A DNA stretch of 64,000 nt from Flabesymbios commensalis (Eukaryota; Annelida; Polychaeta; Terebellida; Flabelligeridae): NCBI GenBank assembly GCA_964017125.1, contig OZ024911.1:38677917-38741916 (forward strand), in the 5' to 3' direction. Below the pieces are notes generated by a model. That model made no database searches. It was not told where the DNA came from and saw only the letters and a list, made by a program, of their open reading frames with translations. This document shows, one piece after another, positions 34,601 to 41,535 of the stretch. The position numbers and the translations under genes were made by a program. Position 1 is the first letter of the stretch; each line of letters begins with the position of its first letter.

Positions 34601-35167
34601 GGCCACAAGTAGGCCATTTTGAATTTGATCGAGTTGACATTTTTAAAGACACGTCCCTCCCTGAAAGCGTGCATTTTGTTTTATAGTAATGTTCCAGCTA
34701 TCTGGCACGGTTATCATGATATTGCGCATATTAAGTCATAATGGCCGCAGCTATTTTTATTGAGTCATTTTTTTATAGAATAATTTTATATAATATTATG
34801 CATATTAAAAAAATAATTGCGAATATATAGTCGGCAATTCTGGCCGTCGTGTCCGATGCGCACCCATTTTCGAGCTCATCCGAGCTATTGGTGAAATAGA
34901 TAAGCATAATGGTATACATTCTGGAGCGATATTCACAAAATTGTTGATGAATTGCGTTAACGAGAATATACATTTTTACCGATCGGAAAAAATCAAGGTC
35001 ATGTAGGTCACATAAAGGTCAAATGTGTGTGTTTTATAGAGCTTATATTATTGATGTGAAAACGATATGTATAAAACGTAAATGACTTTGAATTAGCGTC
35101 GCAGGCCTACATGAATATTACACAACATATTTTGAATGTTTGCTTTATAATTTCAGATAACGCCTGA
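7443..35167 (+). CDS. TBK1-like: TBK1/IKK-epsilon-like serine/threonine kinase, 17-exon model
   Basis: Predicted IKK-related kinase, a cytoplasmic Ser/Thr kinase family that phosphorylates IRF-type and autophagy substrates in animals. Proposed exons: 7443-7535, 9025-9150, 9900-10014, 10304-10397, 10926-11022, 12161-12324, 18584-18691, 24698-24883, 25697-25899, 26177-26336, 26655-26960, 27686-27802, 28133-28231, 30295-30394, 30532-30662, 33935-33984, 35157-35167. All junctions are GT/AG and in phase, giving 719 residues (human TBK1 is 729). Seen: glycine loop GTGGVG (18-23), VAVK lysine 40, alphaC Glu52, HRD 126-128, Asn133, DFG 150-152, GTEEY 170-174, ATGTLPF, a ubiquitin-like domain at about 305-382, and a helical scaffold at about 397-660. 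The start ATG begins MDIRGSQGYIWYLQQLLGTG, matching the family N-terminus. Odd: Leu167 aligns with the TBK1 activation serine 172. The last two exons are uncertain. Confidence 0.85.
7799..8245 (+). CDS. unrecognised open frame in kinase intron 1
   Basis: About 148 codons stay open to a TAA at 8245, preceded by an acceptor-like TTGCAG at 7791-7796. The first ATG is at 7832. The deduced protein is hydrophilic and helix-prone (for example RNINEEHLNGLSEDQYLSLF, then LRHSIRLCCEVVEYFDPVQT). Its composition looks protein-like, but I recognise no family. The phase does not fit kinase exon 1 (phase 0 donor; this frame needs one carried base). It could be a separate nested gene, a captured exon or chance. 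Confidence 0.3.
   Translation, partial: NKLALRRHHLILIDNSILLRDYIHYLKSGDSKVATILGGTWKRNLNWEFGDQICHEDSLHTNQSDEGRNIALSFKENLIDHSKPQEMKINKEIIRNINEEHLNGLSEDQYLSLFIKYLETVPILRHSIRLCCEVVEYFDPVQTPIIVF
9025..9150 (+). CDS. TBK1-like exon 2: catalytic lysine and alphaC helix
   Basis: Residues 32-73. HTGKVVAVKQF carries the ATP-anchoring Lys40. TELKIAIKFNHPNIV carries alphaC Glu52 eight residues before the NHPNIV asparagine, as in TBK1. Donor GAG|gtaagg, phase 0. Confidence 0.85.
9900..10014 (+). CDS. TBK1-like exon 3: hinge region
   Basis: Residues 74 to split Cys112. KVLVMEYCPKGSLLTL matches the TBK1 hinge KVLIMEFCPCGSLYTV. The donor is CTCT|gtaggt, chosen because it alone keeps the reading frame into exon 4. 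Confidence 0.88.
10070..10127. mobile_element. ATATCGTC foldback element, truncated copy
   Basis: Starts ATATCGTCGCCTCGGAGC and holds the central CTCGTCAGAGTGG, but the right arm breaks off after GGCAGATGGGAT. Lies in kinase intron 3, 55 bp after the exon 3 donor. Confidence 0.75.
10200..10260. mobile_element. GGCAGTAACTGC-family element, partial
   Basis: ATTCTGCCGTGCAAAAC followed by GGTAGTGCCTTTTGG resembles one arm of the elements at 4.17 and 45.17 kb. Intron 3. Confidence 0.4.
10304..10397 (+). CDS. TBK1-like exon 4: catalytic loop
   Basis: Residues 113-142 plus split Arg143. LAHRDVKPGNIL carries the catalytic Asp128, Lys130 and Asn133. Acceptor TACAG|GTTCTG, donor GGAAG|gtaatt. Confidence 0.92.
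10415..10496. mobile_element. hairpin element, GTTGATTCAACGTC family
   Basis: Near-perfect inverted repeat of about 34-bp arms around a three-base loop, bounded by GGGCACACGACG and CGTCGTGTGCCC. It starts 18 bp after the exon 4 donor. Confidence 0.85.
10926..11022 (+). CDS. TBK1-like exon 5: DFG and activation loop
   Basis: Residues 144-175. CFKLADFGTSREMGD holds DFG Asp150. The loop reads GPLQTLIQGTEEYT. Counting back from GTEEY, the position of TBK1 Ser172 is Leu167, with Thr166 one residue earlier. Acceptor TTACAG|GATATG, donor ACA|gtgagt. Confidence 0.92.
12161..12324 (+). CDS. TBK1-like exon 6: kinase C-lobe
   Basis: Residues 176-229 plus split Leu230. SPEIF replaces the APE motif. LDMWCAGVSLYEAATGTLPF matches DLWSIGVTFYHAATGSLPF of TBK1. 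The donor CACT|gtacgt was preferred over gtatag four bases later because it joins exon 7 in frame and without a gap. Confidence 0.88.
12860..14055 (+). CDS. candidate nested two-exon microprotein gene
   Basis: Exon 12860-12901 (ATG, 14 codons) ends CACAG|gtaagc. Exon 13972-14055 starts after TTTTCAG and runs 27 codons to TAA. The phases match. The product would be 41 residues, MKLILPMRKITQSQ then VETALQVDTATSFELRLHAE and a short tail. An AATAAA at 14404-14409 could end the transcript. It lies inside kinase intron 6 on the same strand. No family is recognised. It could be a long noncoding RNA with a chance frame, or a captured exon pair. Confidence 0.33.
14925..15000. mobile_element. GTTGG/CCAAC-family element fragment
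   Basis: CCCAGCAGACACAAGATGTTG, cut to its core CAGACACAAGATGTTG, is followed by ACCAGCGTTGAACCAACATT. Same style as the hairpins at 10.4 and 45.5 kb. Confidence 0.5.
15410..15800 (+). repeat. two-copy direct repeat, about 230-bp period
   Basis: TATAGTATAATTTTGTGGTC and ATAGTATAATGTTGTGGTC start copies near 15430 and 15666. Both run through CAAATCAC(A/T)GAATAA and end at TCCTGAATAATTCATT or TCTTGAATAATTCATT. Confidence 0.75.
15815..17765 (+). repeat. tandem array, about 380-bp unit, rich in TGACCTTG
   Basis: Main units begin near 16123, 16508, 16885, 17278 and 17645, with a truncated unit at 15818. Each contains GAGATGACCTTGCCATGACC, then a segment with CAACCCCAACCCATGTC and GACAGGGGTGACAT. 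Located in kinase intron 6. Noncoding. Confidence 0.88.
17935..17995 (+). repeat. copy of the recurrent TCTGAAAGTACTTGTCCGAT motif
   Basis: CTTTGGAAATACTCGTCCGA followed by TTTTCATACAATTTG matches the consensus seen in the 0.6-kb and 42-43-kb arrays. Confidence 0.55.
18584..18691 (+). CDS. TBK1-like exon 7: end of kinase C-lobe
   Basis: Residues 231-265 plus split Gly266. KKLLKDKPPKHISGHLNES aligns without gaps to YKIITGKPSGAISGVQKAE of TBK1. YSTKLPEWCQLS aligns to WSGDMPVSCSLS. Acceptor TGTTTAAG|A, donor TCTGG|gtaaga. The frame is open well upstream of the acceptor, but that part shows no kinase match. Confidence 0.8.
18740..19535 (+). mobile_element. LINE fragment (CR1/L2-like reverse transcriptase)
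   Basis: Reading across frames: GVPHGSVLGTLLLTLY, then LCADDTQIYLSLFK (catalytic ADD), KLKLNPDKTEFILVGT, then KLDYCNSILYNIPNRE and FRIKYKICTLTYKV. These are the palm, thumb and C-terminal parts of a CR1/L2-type reverse transcriptase. A stop replaces the usual Trp just before MIAGKL, and frames shift between 19140 and 19250, so it is dead. The 5' end is missing. Kinase intron 7. Confidence 0.85.
19470..19595 (+). repeat. LINE tail, left half of a wide inverted repeat
   Basis: Contains GGCCTGTTGATTTCAGACAG and CACCAAATTGCATATAACTC. The same sequence is found reversed at 23.19-23.34 kb. Confidence 0.8.
20461..20715. repeat. tetranucleotide microsatellites AACG and AATG
   Basis: A pure (GAAC)n block at about 20490-20562 is followed by a (GAAT)n block at about 20590-20713, with short interruptions. 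The long minus-strand open frame here is a pure-repeat artefact. Confidence 0.97.
21115..21410 (+). mobile_element. tRNA-derived SINE-like element
   Basis: A tRNA-like head, about 21118-21195, has an A-box-like TGTGCAGTTGTTAAA and a good B box, GGGTTCAAACCCC. It is followed by a tRNA-unrelated body with ACCGAGAGGTAACGAGCTCG and ends near a T-rich CATTCATTTCATTAT. It is not a functional tRNA: the acceptor ends do not pair well. Confidence 0.6.
21515..21665. repeat. GC-rich 36-bp minisatellite
   Basis: About four units of the type GGGCAGGGTGCCGCACCCC, then GGGCAGGGTGGCCAC. Strikingly GC-rich against an AT-rich background. Confidence 0.8.
22497..22700. repeat. microsatellites AATC and GATC
   Basis: (AATC)n with an internal (GATC)n block at about 22578-22620, then AATC again to about 22676. 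Confidence 0.97.
22708..22790. repeat. TTAA-rich simple repeat
   Basis: (TTAA)n run, then degenerate TTAATTAAT continuing to about 22790. Confidence 0.85.
23190..23345 (-). mobile_element. inverted copy of LINE tail
   Basis: GAGTTATATGCAATTTGGTG and CTGTCTGAAATCAACAGGCC are the reverse complement of 19.48-19.56 kb. A GATACATGATCGCTC block continues the match after a gap. Downstream 23350-23520 is not matched. Confidence 0.8.
24390..24512 (+). pseudogene. partial duplicate of TBK1-like exon 8
   Basis: Repeats the acceptor region and the first part of exon 8 exactly 240 bp upstream of the real exon. TTTCTTTGTTTTCTAAG is followed by a frame reading WFSCFLEDLSCLLFNCA; the true exon reads WFSFFLEDLLCLLFNCA. 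Similarity stops after TTTAACTGTGC, so the rest of the exon and its donor are missing. It could act as a decoy splice acceptor. Confidence 0.8.
24698..24883 (+). CDS. TBK1-like exon 8: kinase end and ubiquitin-like domain start
   Basis: Residues 267-327 plus split Arg328. FLEDLLCLLF aligns with GLQVLLTPVL. RVTIYVFNIDEFQTQCIYIN aligns with [20 protein letters not shown] of TBK1. Acceptor TTTTCTAAG|GTGG, donor AAACG|gtatgt. Confidence 0.85.
25366..25623. mobile_element. MITE-like element with hairpin core, TTTAACCC family
   Basis: Left end TTTAACCCTTTC, right end reads back as TTTAACTCTTACCCC. The core inverted repeat is CTACAAGCCGCGAATTGC and its complement, ending CGGCTTGTAG. Kinase intron 8. 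Confidence 0.6.
25697..25899 (+). CDS. TBK1-like exon 9: ubiquitin-like domain
   Basis: Residues 329-395 plus split Asn396. LFLQGKPLE aligns with LIYEGRRLV, and TSPENPLILITK with TTEENPIFVVSR, the closing strand of the TBK1 ubiquitin-like domain. The donor AGAA|gtgtgt is modest but keeps frame. Confidence 0.8.
26177..26336 (+). CDS. TBK1-like exon 10: scaffold/dimerisation domain start
   Basis: Residues 397-448 plus split Trp449. FSESVDFDNDVQVAKQIIGV aligns with [20 protein letters not shown] of TBK1. Acceptor TGTTTTAG|AT, donor AGATG|gtgagt. Confidence 0.82.
26655..26960 (+). CDS. TBK1-like exon 11: scaffold/dimerisation domain
   Basis: Residues 450-550 plus split Cys551, mostly helical: SFVIDEKKHFNDMRHV through LQSQERTLHILDKIAELSVK. 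Similar in length and placement to the TBK1 coiled scaffold. Acceptor TGTTCAG|G, donor ATATG|gtaacg. Confidence 0.78.
27686..27802 (+). CDS. TBK1-like exon 12: scaffold coiled coil
   Basis: Residues 552-589 plus split Arg590. Helical ELQAKLEVLEGVLADMRTNR followed by a lysine/glutamine-rich stretch, comparable to [20 protein letters not shown] of TBK1. Acceptor TTACAG|T, donor CTCAG|gtatga. Confidence 0.72.
28133..28231 (+). CDS. TBK1-like exon 13: scaffold helix
   Basis: Residues 591-622 plus split Arg623; helix-like FRVSQTIARCDELFSQCSSL. The donor CTCAG|gttggt was chosen over an earlier gtaaga at 28209 because it fits exon 14 in phase. Confidence 0.6.
28490..28555. mobile_element. GTTGG/CCAAC-family element fragment
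   Basis: TTCCCAACGCTGGGCCGATG, then CAGCATGTTGCC, read as the reverse of the AATGTTGGCCCAGCGTCGCA style at 32.58 kb. Open in one frame, but treated as repeat, not exon. Confidence 0.5.
29240..30063 (+). mobile_element. LINE fragment (reverse transcriptase C-terminal half)
   Basis: FLQEDLSRVNEWLYANK is the typical palm-to-thumb transition of Jockey/CR1/Rex-type reverse transcriptases. It continues ICKKANGALKRAAS, DYCSTVW-like, then RHWNRPIHRPV and FKRARTYFIANNTDIY before a stop. Several frame changes show it is dead. The ADD box and everything upstream are missing. Kinase intron 13. Confidence 0.85.
30003..30063. repeat. hairpin at the end of a LINE open frame
   Basis: TTTCATCGCCAACAA and TTGTTGGCGATGAAA pair around a loop of about 25 bp that contains the LINE stop codon. 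Confidence 0.75.
30295..30394 (+). CDS. TBK1-like exon 14
   Basis: Residues 624-656, DFVDPQTCAINTNLNIMVVM then a basic helix ERLKISKQYDK. Acceptor TTTTTTATAG|A, donor GACAAG|gtaggg. Placed in the C-terminal part of the scaffold by position and phase rather than strong similarity. Confidence 0.62.
30532..30662 (+). CDS. TBK1-like exon 15: C-terminal Ser-rich tail
   Basis: Residues 657-699 plus split Arg700. LIDELCSFQLETDVLD then a serine/proline-rich SSPSISHSKTKSPSIPGPIR. The acceptor TTTCTTTTTCAG is strong. The sequence at the end, CGGTAA, is both a donor (CG|gtaata) and an in-frame Arg-stop, so an alternative 700-residue protein ends at 30666. Confidence 0.62.
31110..31510. repeat. two direct copies of a CAGTCACACATA...CGACGCAC repeat
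   Basis: CCAGTCACACATACACGACG near 31111 and TCAGTCACACATAGTCGACG near 31471 start similar segments, each followed by CCAACGT or CCACGTG. The GC-rich island around them (31.1-32.3 kb) has many GCGC words but no convincing exon. Confidence 0.5.
32570..32965. repeat. cluster of GTTGGNCCAACG-family fragments
   Basis: TGTTGGCCCAGCGTCGCAGA at 32583 and GTTGGGCCGGCGTCGTAGAC at 32826, with reversed GGCCCAACACTG, repeat the style of the hairpin elements. The open frames in this interval on both strands come from this repeat. Confidence 0.55.
33935..33984 (+). CDS. TBK1-like exon 16 (tentative)
   Basis: Residues 701-716, NFKLFSKSAIVRITDE. Strong acceptor TATTCTTTTTTCAG|G and a donor GAAG|gttagt, both in phase with exon 15. 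No clear similarity to the TBK1 tail. Confidence 0.45.
34440..34765 (-). repeat. two reverse-oriented units of the 145-bp array
   Basis: GGCCATTTTGAATTTAATC and TAGGCCATTTTGAATTTGAT, together with TTTTATAGTAATG, are the reverse complement of the unit at 0.94-2.8 kb. Confidence 0.8.
35157..35167 (+). CDS. TBK1-like exon 17: proposed stop (tentative)
   Basis: After the acceptor TTATAATTTCAG, the carried G plus AT gives Asp, then Asn, Ala and TGA. This closes the frame at 719 residues. Very short coding content, so support is only the splice site and phase. Confidence 0.35.
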
Positions 35168-35169
35168 AT

Positions 35170-37555
35170 TATTTTCTTCGTGTTCTGCACACGTTATCAC
35201 GAGGAACAGGAAATGCATTTGGAGATTACACCATATTATGCCACACAGGATAGAGGAAGTGTCACTTGAGAAATAATGCAATTAACTTTGTGTATTATTG
35301 TTTTTGTTCTCTTTCCCACTGACAGGCTAGTGGTAGTTGAAGCGCTGGATTTTGCTTTGGGGGACAGCACACTTTTCCTTTTATTTATTAAAAATGTCCT
35401 ACTTATGTTAAAATTGGCGTACTTACTGAAACCACTGTAAGGCGTACTTACTAAAATTTCAAGTGTAGGCATATAAAACCTAAAATTAAGAAAAAACTTA
35501 CATTAAGTTATGTCTTAGCTATTACGAAAAACGACTAAATGGTATCTCTTTATGTATGCAACTTTCAGATGTATGATACATTTATTTATCATCTAGTAGG
35601 CAAATATTAAATATCTCGACTATCACTTGAATTGAAAAAAATTCTGAGCAATGTTAAATAGACATACCAGAAAACAGCAGCTGAAGTGTAAAATTATTTT
35701 TCAAGTATTTATATTACCTGTAATAATGTTATGCACTTATATACGGGAATATATATTATCTAAGAGAAACATTTCCAGTGAATAAGTTAGATTTACATTT
35801 TGAGACGCCCCAGAAGAAATCAATACGTTTGTTTTACATGTACTGCTTAAGTAGTTGAATGTAATGACAATCAGGTGATAGGCATATGGCGGGGCGAATT
35901 GCATTATAACGCAATTCACACCCCGCCATGCACGACGCTATACGTGCCATGTCATAGATTTTACCATGCATAGTAAAATCGATTAGGGACGGACCAGATG
36001 ATACGTGCCATGATTTTTTCTCGAAAATGTGTATGCTCATGTTCAAAAATGTTTGCTAATCGGTCATGTCAGCGAAAAAGTTTGTTCTGGCGTTGAAACT
36101 CCTACACCCCCCCCCTCCCCCATGATCTGATCCGCCCCTTGTAGTTTACTTTCCATGATGCACCTTGTATATATTTCACATGTATATATGTATATAGTAC
36201 ACCCTTGTATGACATATTGTATATATTCGAACCTGTGTAATTAAGCAGCCTTCACCGAAGGAGGGCTGCTCACTGTATTCCATGCGGACACGCCGCCGCC
36301 ATGGATAGTTTCTATCCAACTAACATAAGAATTCTTTCCCTTGGATGGAACTCTTTACGCCTGCTAATGTTGTGTAGGGACGACATGCAAAGATTGAGTA
36401 TTACATTATGTATCATATGTTCTGGTGTTTTGGAAAGGCATTTTCTGCAACGGCGCACCACCAGATACAATTCCCTGTTTCGCGCTGTATTTCTCTAAAT
36501 TATGGAATCCCCTGTTGTTCACATGCAGGCAGTTTTTTTAAAACAATTTTCAAAAACATTTATATGTACATGTATATACAAGATTGGTAATTTGTTGACA
36601 TGATTGTGCAGAAAGCGACGTAAAGCAATATTCATATATATATATGTTAATTTGTTAAAATCATATGACAATACACATAGTATAACATACATAGCTAAAA
36701 TCATGCTAACTGACATTGCCATAAAAAACACTGGGTATTACGATAATTTGAATGATTACTACTTAAAATAGGATTAAAAGGCATTGCCAAGATAACATAG
36801 GGTCTATCATTCAATTCAACTTGACCTCTTAAATTATTATTGCACACTTTATATAATATGACACCGTACAAAAATAAAATCTGGGACATATGAACATACT
36901 ATTACAGTAAATAAGGTTTACATACGTACGCTTAAAAACATCAGAAATTCCACAAAGATTAGAAATGACTTTTATCTTATAAAATACGTCGTTGCCAGAG
37001 TCATTGCCATTATGTGGTTATTTGGGCCCCATGGATTTTTCAGTATATTTGTATATTGTATTCCGATGACAGAATTTAATCGCTCAGAAGAAAGTGATTA
37101 CAGTATTTTTGTGTTATTGCGAAATTTGTGGAAAGTTGAATATAGGCCTATAAATATTATTCAAAATGTCGTTTAAAACCGTTTAAAACTTTCTCGTTTT
37201 TACTTGTACCCCGTTTTAGTTACATTTATTTCCATAACCTACTTATCGTGACTTGATTGGCCTAATTTCTGCCGCTTACGAAAATGGAAAAAGCTCGTTG
37301 ACTTTCCTCGGTCGTCTCTTTCTTTTTAACATGTTTAAGGAGGATACGAGCACTCTGACCCACTTGTTAAACCCTGGGCAATTCTAAAGGGCTATTTTTA
37401 TTTAAATCCGAGAATACGCACCAATACGGACATTTGGTTTCTCTGGGTAGAAAGAATAATGGACACATAAATTGACACCAGAATATAATGGATGATCAGC
37501 AACAAGAACCACCATAGAGATAATCAAACCTTCTCAATTTTAGCCTGCCTTTTAA
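35170..37555. other. intergenic, no gene seen
   Basis: May begin with the 3' untranslated part of the kinase transcript. Otherwise AT-rich with one GC-rich hairpin and no exon-like frames. Confidence 0.4.
35882..35931. repeat. GC-rich hairpin
   Basis: GGCGGGGCGAATTGC and GCAATTCACACCCCGCC pair across a seven-base loop. Confidence 0.7.
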
Positions 37556-37557
37556 TT

Positions 37558-38352
37558 TTTAATTAAAAAAGGTGGGCTATTGCAATTGAAGTTCGGCGTC
37601 GGCGTTGACATTTACTTGTGGGCACGATAACTTGAGAAGTGTTTCATGTATCCTTCCCAAATTTGTTATGCGTCTTACCAGAAATGCATATTTTCTTTAT
37701 GCATTTATGGTGTTACTAATGACCAGTTCTCGGACAAAAAATCAAAATGGTGGCCGATTTATTGCGATTTTTCGCATTTCACGTCAATAATTTGACCTTG
37801 TGGGCGCGATAACTAATTTTTTCATGTATCCTGCTCAAATTTGTTGTGCCCTATACTAATAAGCAGTTCTCGGACAAGGACGATAATGGCTAAAAAAAAT
37901 TAAATGGCCAATTTATTCCAATTTTTCGCATTTTACGTCAATAAATTGACCTTGTAGGCGTAATAACTTGAAATGTTTTTTATGTATCCTTCCTAAATTT
38001 GTCATGCATGTTATCAAGGAGGTTAATTTTACTAATGACAGTTCTTGGACGAGTTCAATAATGGCTGAAAAAATTCAAAATGGCCGATTTATGCGATTTT
38101 TCACTTGTTAGCTCAATAATTTGACCTTGTGGGCGCTATAACGTGAAAAGTTTTTTTCATGTATCCTGCTCAAATCTGCTATGCAATTATAAGTAATAAG
38201 CAGCTCTCGGACAAGTTCAATAATGTCTGAAAAAAAATAGCCAATTTATTGTGATTTTTGGCATTTTACGTCGATAATTTCACCTTGTGTGCGCACTAAC
38301 TTCAAGTGCAATAATGGAGGCGGGCTATTGTCGAGTGCGCTCTTGTTTAGAG
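37558..38352 (+). repeat. tandem-repeat element, about 165-185-bp unit, four copies
   Basis: Units start TTGACCTTGTGGGCGCGATA or variants near 37603, 37791, 37946 and 38119. Each has TTTCATGTATCCTGCTCAAA and CAGTTCTCGGACAA and ends in a TTTTTCGCATTTTACGTC block. The array is bounded by GGTGGGCTATTGC on the left and GGCGGGCTATTGTCGAGTGC on the right, followed by GCTCTTGTT. Confidence 0.88.
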
Positions 38353-38979
38353 AAACTGCACGAAAAGTAAACTTACTTTCATTAGGCCCAAAGGTAGTGT
38401 ATTCGCTTCATATAGGCCTATACAGCAAATGATTGAAATCAGATAGCAGTTTAATTATCTTAATTGCATGTACATGTGGCTCACAAATGTCTAGATACAT
38501 CATACATGCACTAAACATGGTGTCCCGAAAGTTCGTTCGCCTTGTTCGTTCATTTCTGATTTTACTTGTAGCCTACTGCAGTTGCCCCTGTCTCTGTAAT
38601 CAGCTGGTGCTTTATGGCTACGGGGGTGAATAGGGGGCCTATACAATTTAAGGGGTCTTTCAATCTTTATTTTTAAAGAAAAAAAAGTCGCTTCAAATTA
38701 TATATACTACCTTCAGATATGGAGAGTAGAGTCTATGTGATACACATTTATAATATCATAGCTTAATCTCAAACACATTTTGAAAAAAATGTGTTTTAGT
38801 GAAGAATCGTAAAAATAAAATGTCAGCTCGGCAACGAATTATACATTTATATATATTTATATTTGATCATTTTCAAATCTTAAAGATTATAAATTGTTTT
38901 TATGTTTAGTGATATGTTAGTAGCCTATTTATAACACTTTTTAAAATAAAAATTCCTAGGACAGAACAGAGATTTTATT

Positions 38980-39960
38980 GTGAAATTATGTAGTTGCTGA
39001 ATTGACATCATTATTTCTGAGTTGACAAGACATGATAATTGGATGTAAACGTCATGTTTTAAGCACATCTACGAGATCTTTCAACACTTGAGCCCCATTT
39101 TCTGAAAAAAATTGGTTCATCATTATAAAGACAAAAAAGACATGGGAACATAATATGTCTAATGTGAAAATGTATTTCAAAGGCTATTGTACAATAGATA
39201 CATGCCAATATAAGGAGGGTAAATATGATTCAGAAATTTAACTAAGTGTTATTTGTACTTTTATTTATGTAAACAACTTCTAAAATACTCTCCCACTCTA
39301 ATTTAATCAAAAGCAGCTTCTTTTTGACTGCATTTTACATTGATGAAGTTAAAATTTCAGTTTTAATTAGAATAATGAAACAGAAAGCAGAATTCAGTAA
39401 ACTCAGCAAGGTTTTGTTTTCAACTCAGAAACGTGTTTTAATTGTTGTGGAAATGTCTATATAAGCGAATACTCTCTCAATCTAATTTAATTTAAAAAAA
39501 ACTTTTAGAAATACGTTTTTAGTAAGAAAGCTAAATTTAGTCAAATCAGCAACGTTTCTCATGAACGTTGCTGAGTTGATCGAAATACTAATGTTGTTGA
39601 GTTGAATACGGACAACATGAAACATCTTTAATGAATTCAAAATAGATGTATCATTGCCCACCAATGCGGTAGGGGGATGGCCATCTTTATCAAGCACTTT
39701 GTTCAGTTTAACATGTTTTCAATGATTTTTTGCCAAATTATGAGCGTTTCTGAGTTGACACAGAAATTGAATACGTTTCAGGGATGATTGTTTTGGTTAT
39801 AAAATAGCAGTTCAAATTGAATGTTTACAAATATTTCACCTACCTCAAAATATTGGGACTTTGCAGCTGTCTCTGCTTATATCAAATTAGAATGGTATCA
39901 CACCACAATTTGAGGAGTTAACAGTGGCTTTGCTGCGTTGACCGGTTTTTATTTAAAAAT
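38980..39960. repeat. degenerate repeats with CTGAGTTGA / TCAACTCAG words
   Basis: CTGAGTTGAC near 39018 and 39751, GCTGAGTTGATC near 39571, GTTGAGTTGAA near 39596 and CAACTCAG near 39421, plus two copies of a TACTCTC...TCTAATTTAAT block at 39288 and 39470. A palindrome CAGCAACGTTTCTCATGAAC starts near 39547. Confidence 0.5.
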
Positions 39961-40659
39961 TTATTCAATTCAGCGCTCAGGCATTTTATGACATTATAAT
40001 TCAGCGGTGAAAGGGTTAAGTTATTTAACAAACAGTCTATGTTTCAGGTGTTAGATATTGGGAGACCTTGCATTTGTGTACAAAATTCGTGTATTTTGGC
40101 ACATTGCATGTTGATCAAAAAATATTCGCTAGAGATATTGAATTATTTATTTTCTCAGTTTAGCGTATTGCCCATAGGGCAACATTAAACAAATTCGGAC
40201 CCACACAATTGGTAAATTCGTTCAGAATAACCAAAAGACGACACTAAATGACCTTTAAATTGTATATTCACCCACAGATGTATCCCGCTGTTCATACACA
40301 GTGGACCACTGCACAGCTTCCAGGCATGGAGTGGAAAAAGTTCTTGAGGACGGAGAGCTGAATGTTCCCCCATCCCTTAATTGCTCTGACTTTCTGCTAG
40401 CCCCCACTTAATTCGTGGTCATGGGGGCTCATGAACGCTTTCTCACTCAGTATTCCCCCAACAATTCTCAATCGGATAAGTCTGGTGAATTAAGGGGCCA
40501 TTCTTCTTTGAACATATAGCCGGGAAGATTCTTTGAGCACCATTACTGGCTGAGATGGGTGATCGGCCTATTAGCAGGGGCACCATATTGACAGCATATG
40601 TCCGAGCGCCGCTTGAACATCATCCGATCCGTAACGGGACTACGTGCTACTTTCTGCTC

Positions 40660-40742
40660 ATAATCATACAACGTCGGCCCAACGTCTTTGACGTTGGTCC
40701 AACATTGCATAAAGTCATACAAATGTTTTGTGTTTTCTGGGT
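40660..40742. mobile_element. GTTGG/CCAAC-family element, right half
   Basis: AACGTCTTTGACGTTGGTCC followed by ATACAAATGTTTTGTGTTTT and CTGGG matches one arm of the hairpin at 45.53-45.63 kb. Confidence 0.65.
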
Positions 40743-40914
40743 GTCAATACAAGCTGGGGTCAAGCAGTTTCGACATCCCGCAGCAATACAGTCGGTTTGT
40801 TTGCAAGCCAGCGACCAAGTAGGGGCAAGGGCCAAGGCTTTGAATTATTAACTCATGGATGTCGCTCAAGTATATATGAACTTGCTGTGATTTGAGAACT
40901 TGCTCTTAATGACC

Positions 40915-41116
40915 TTGTCCCGCGGATTTTGACATTTGGCCACACTTTTAAGATAAAATGTGACATCAATCAGCAATATATTTTAAAACAGTTGACCACC
41001 ATTTTGTCAAATCTGAATAATTTTCACTCACTTGAAGTTGTGGATCGCTGACGCAATCCACAACTTCAAGTGGGTGGAAATTCAGATTGAATAATTTGGC
41101 GGTTAAAGGGTTGAGA
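40915..41116. mobile_element. MITE-like element, GGCGGTTAAAGGGTT end
   Basis: Hairpin core ACTTGAAGTTGTGGATCGC and its complement, then AATTTGGCGGTTAAAGGGTT. Shares GATAAAATGTGACATCAATC with the element at 46.04 kb. The left end looks truncated. Confidence 0.7.
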
Positions 41117-41282
41117 TGGACGCAGTCAGTGATCTTTCTTGATATTTTGTTCCTTATTCCCATTACAGAAAAATCAGACCAAATTATTTGAATAATACAA
41201 TGGTGAACAAAAGCGCTGGCACAAAGACCCCCCCCCCTATAATTAAAGTCAATATTGGCCTCGAAGTAAAAAATTTGATCAA

Positions 41283-41535
41283 ATGTCAGAACCTCCAAAA
41301 ATCACATCTACACCCCCTGTGTGTGTTCAATATAAAAACAATCCAGTGGACGCTTTCAGAGATAGCGTCCGGAAACTTCAATCAATCAAACTTCAATCAA
41401 TCAATCAATCAAAGTCACTAGGTCATAACCCCCAAAAAGGAACGTCTACACCCCCTAAGGGATGTGTGTATGCAATATGAAAACAATCTGTCTAACGGTT
41501 TCAGAGATATCTTCCAGAAACGAAAAACATGGACG
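41283..41535 (-). repeat. reverse-oriented recurrent-motif array, two units
   Basis: TCTACACCCCCTGTGTGTGT and TCTACACCCCCTAAGGGATG, each followed by a CAATCC- or CAATCTG-type block and TTTCAGAGATA. These are the reverse complement of units at 42.43-43.07 kb. Confidence 0.75.
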
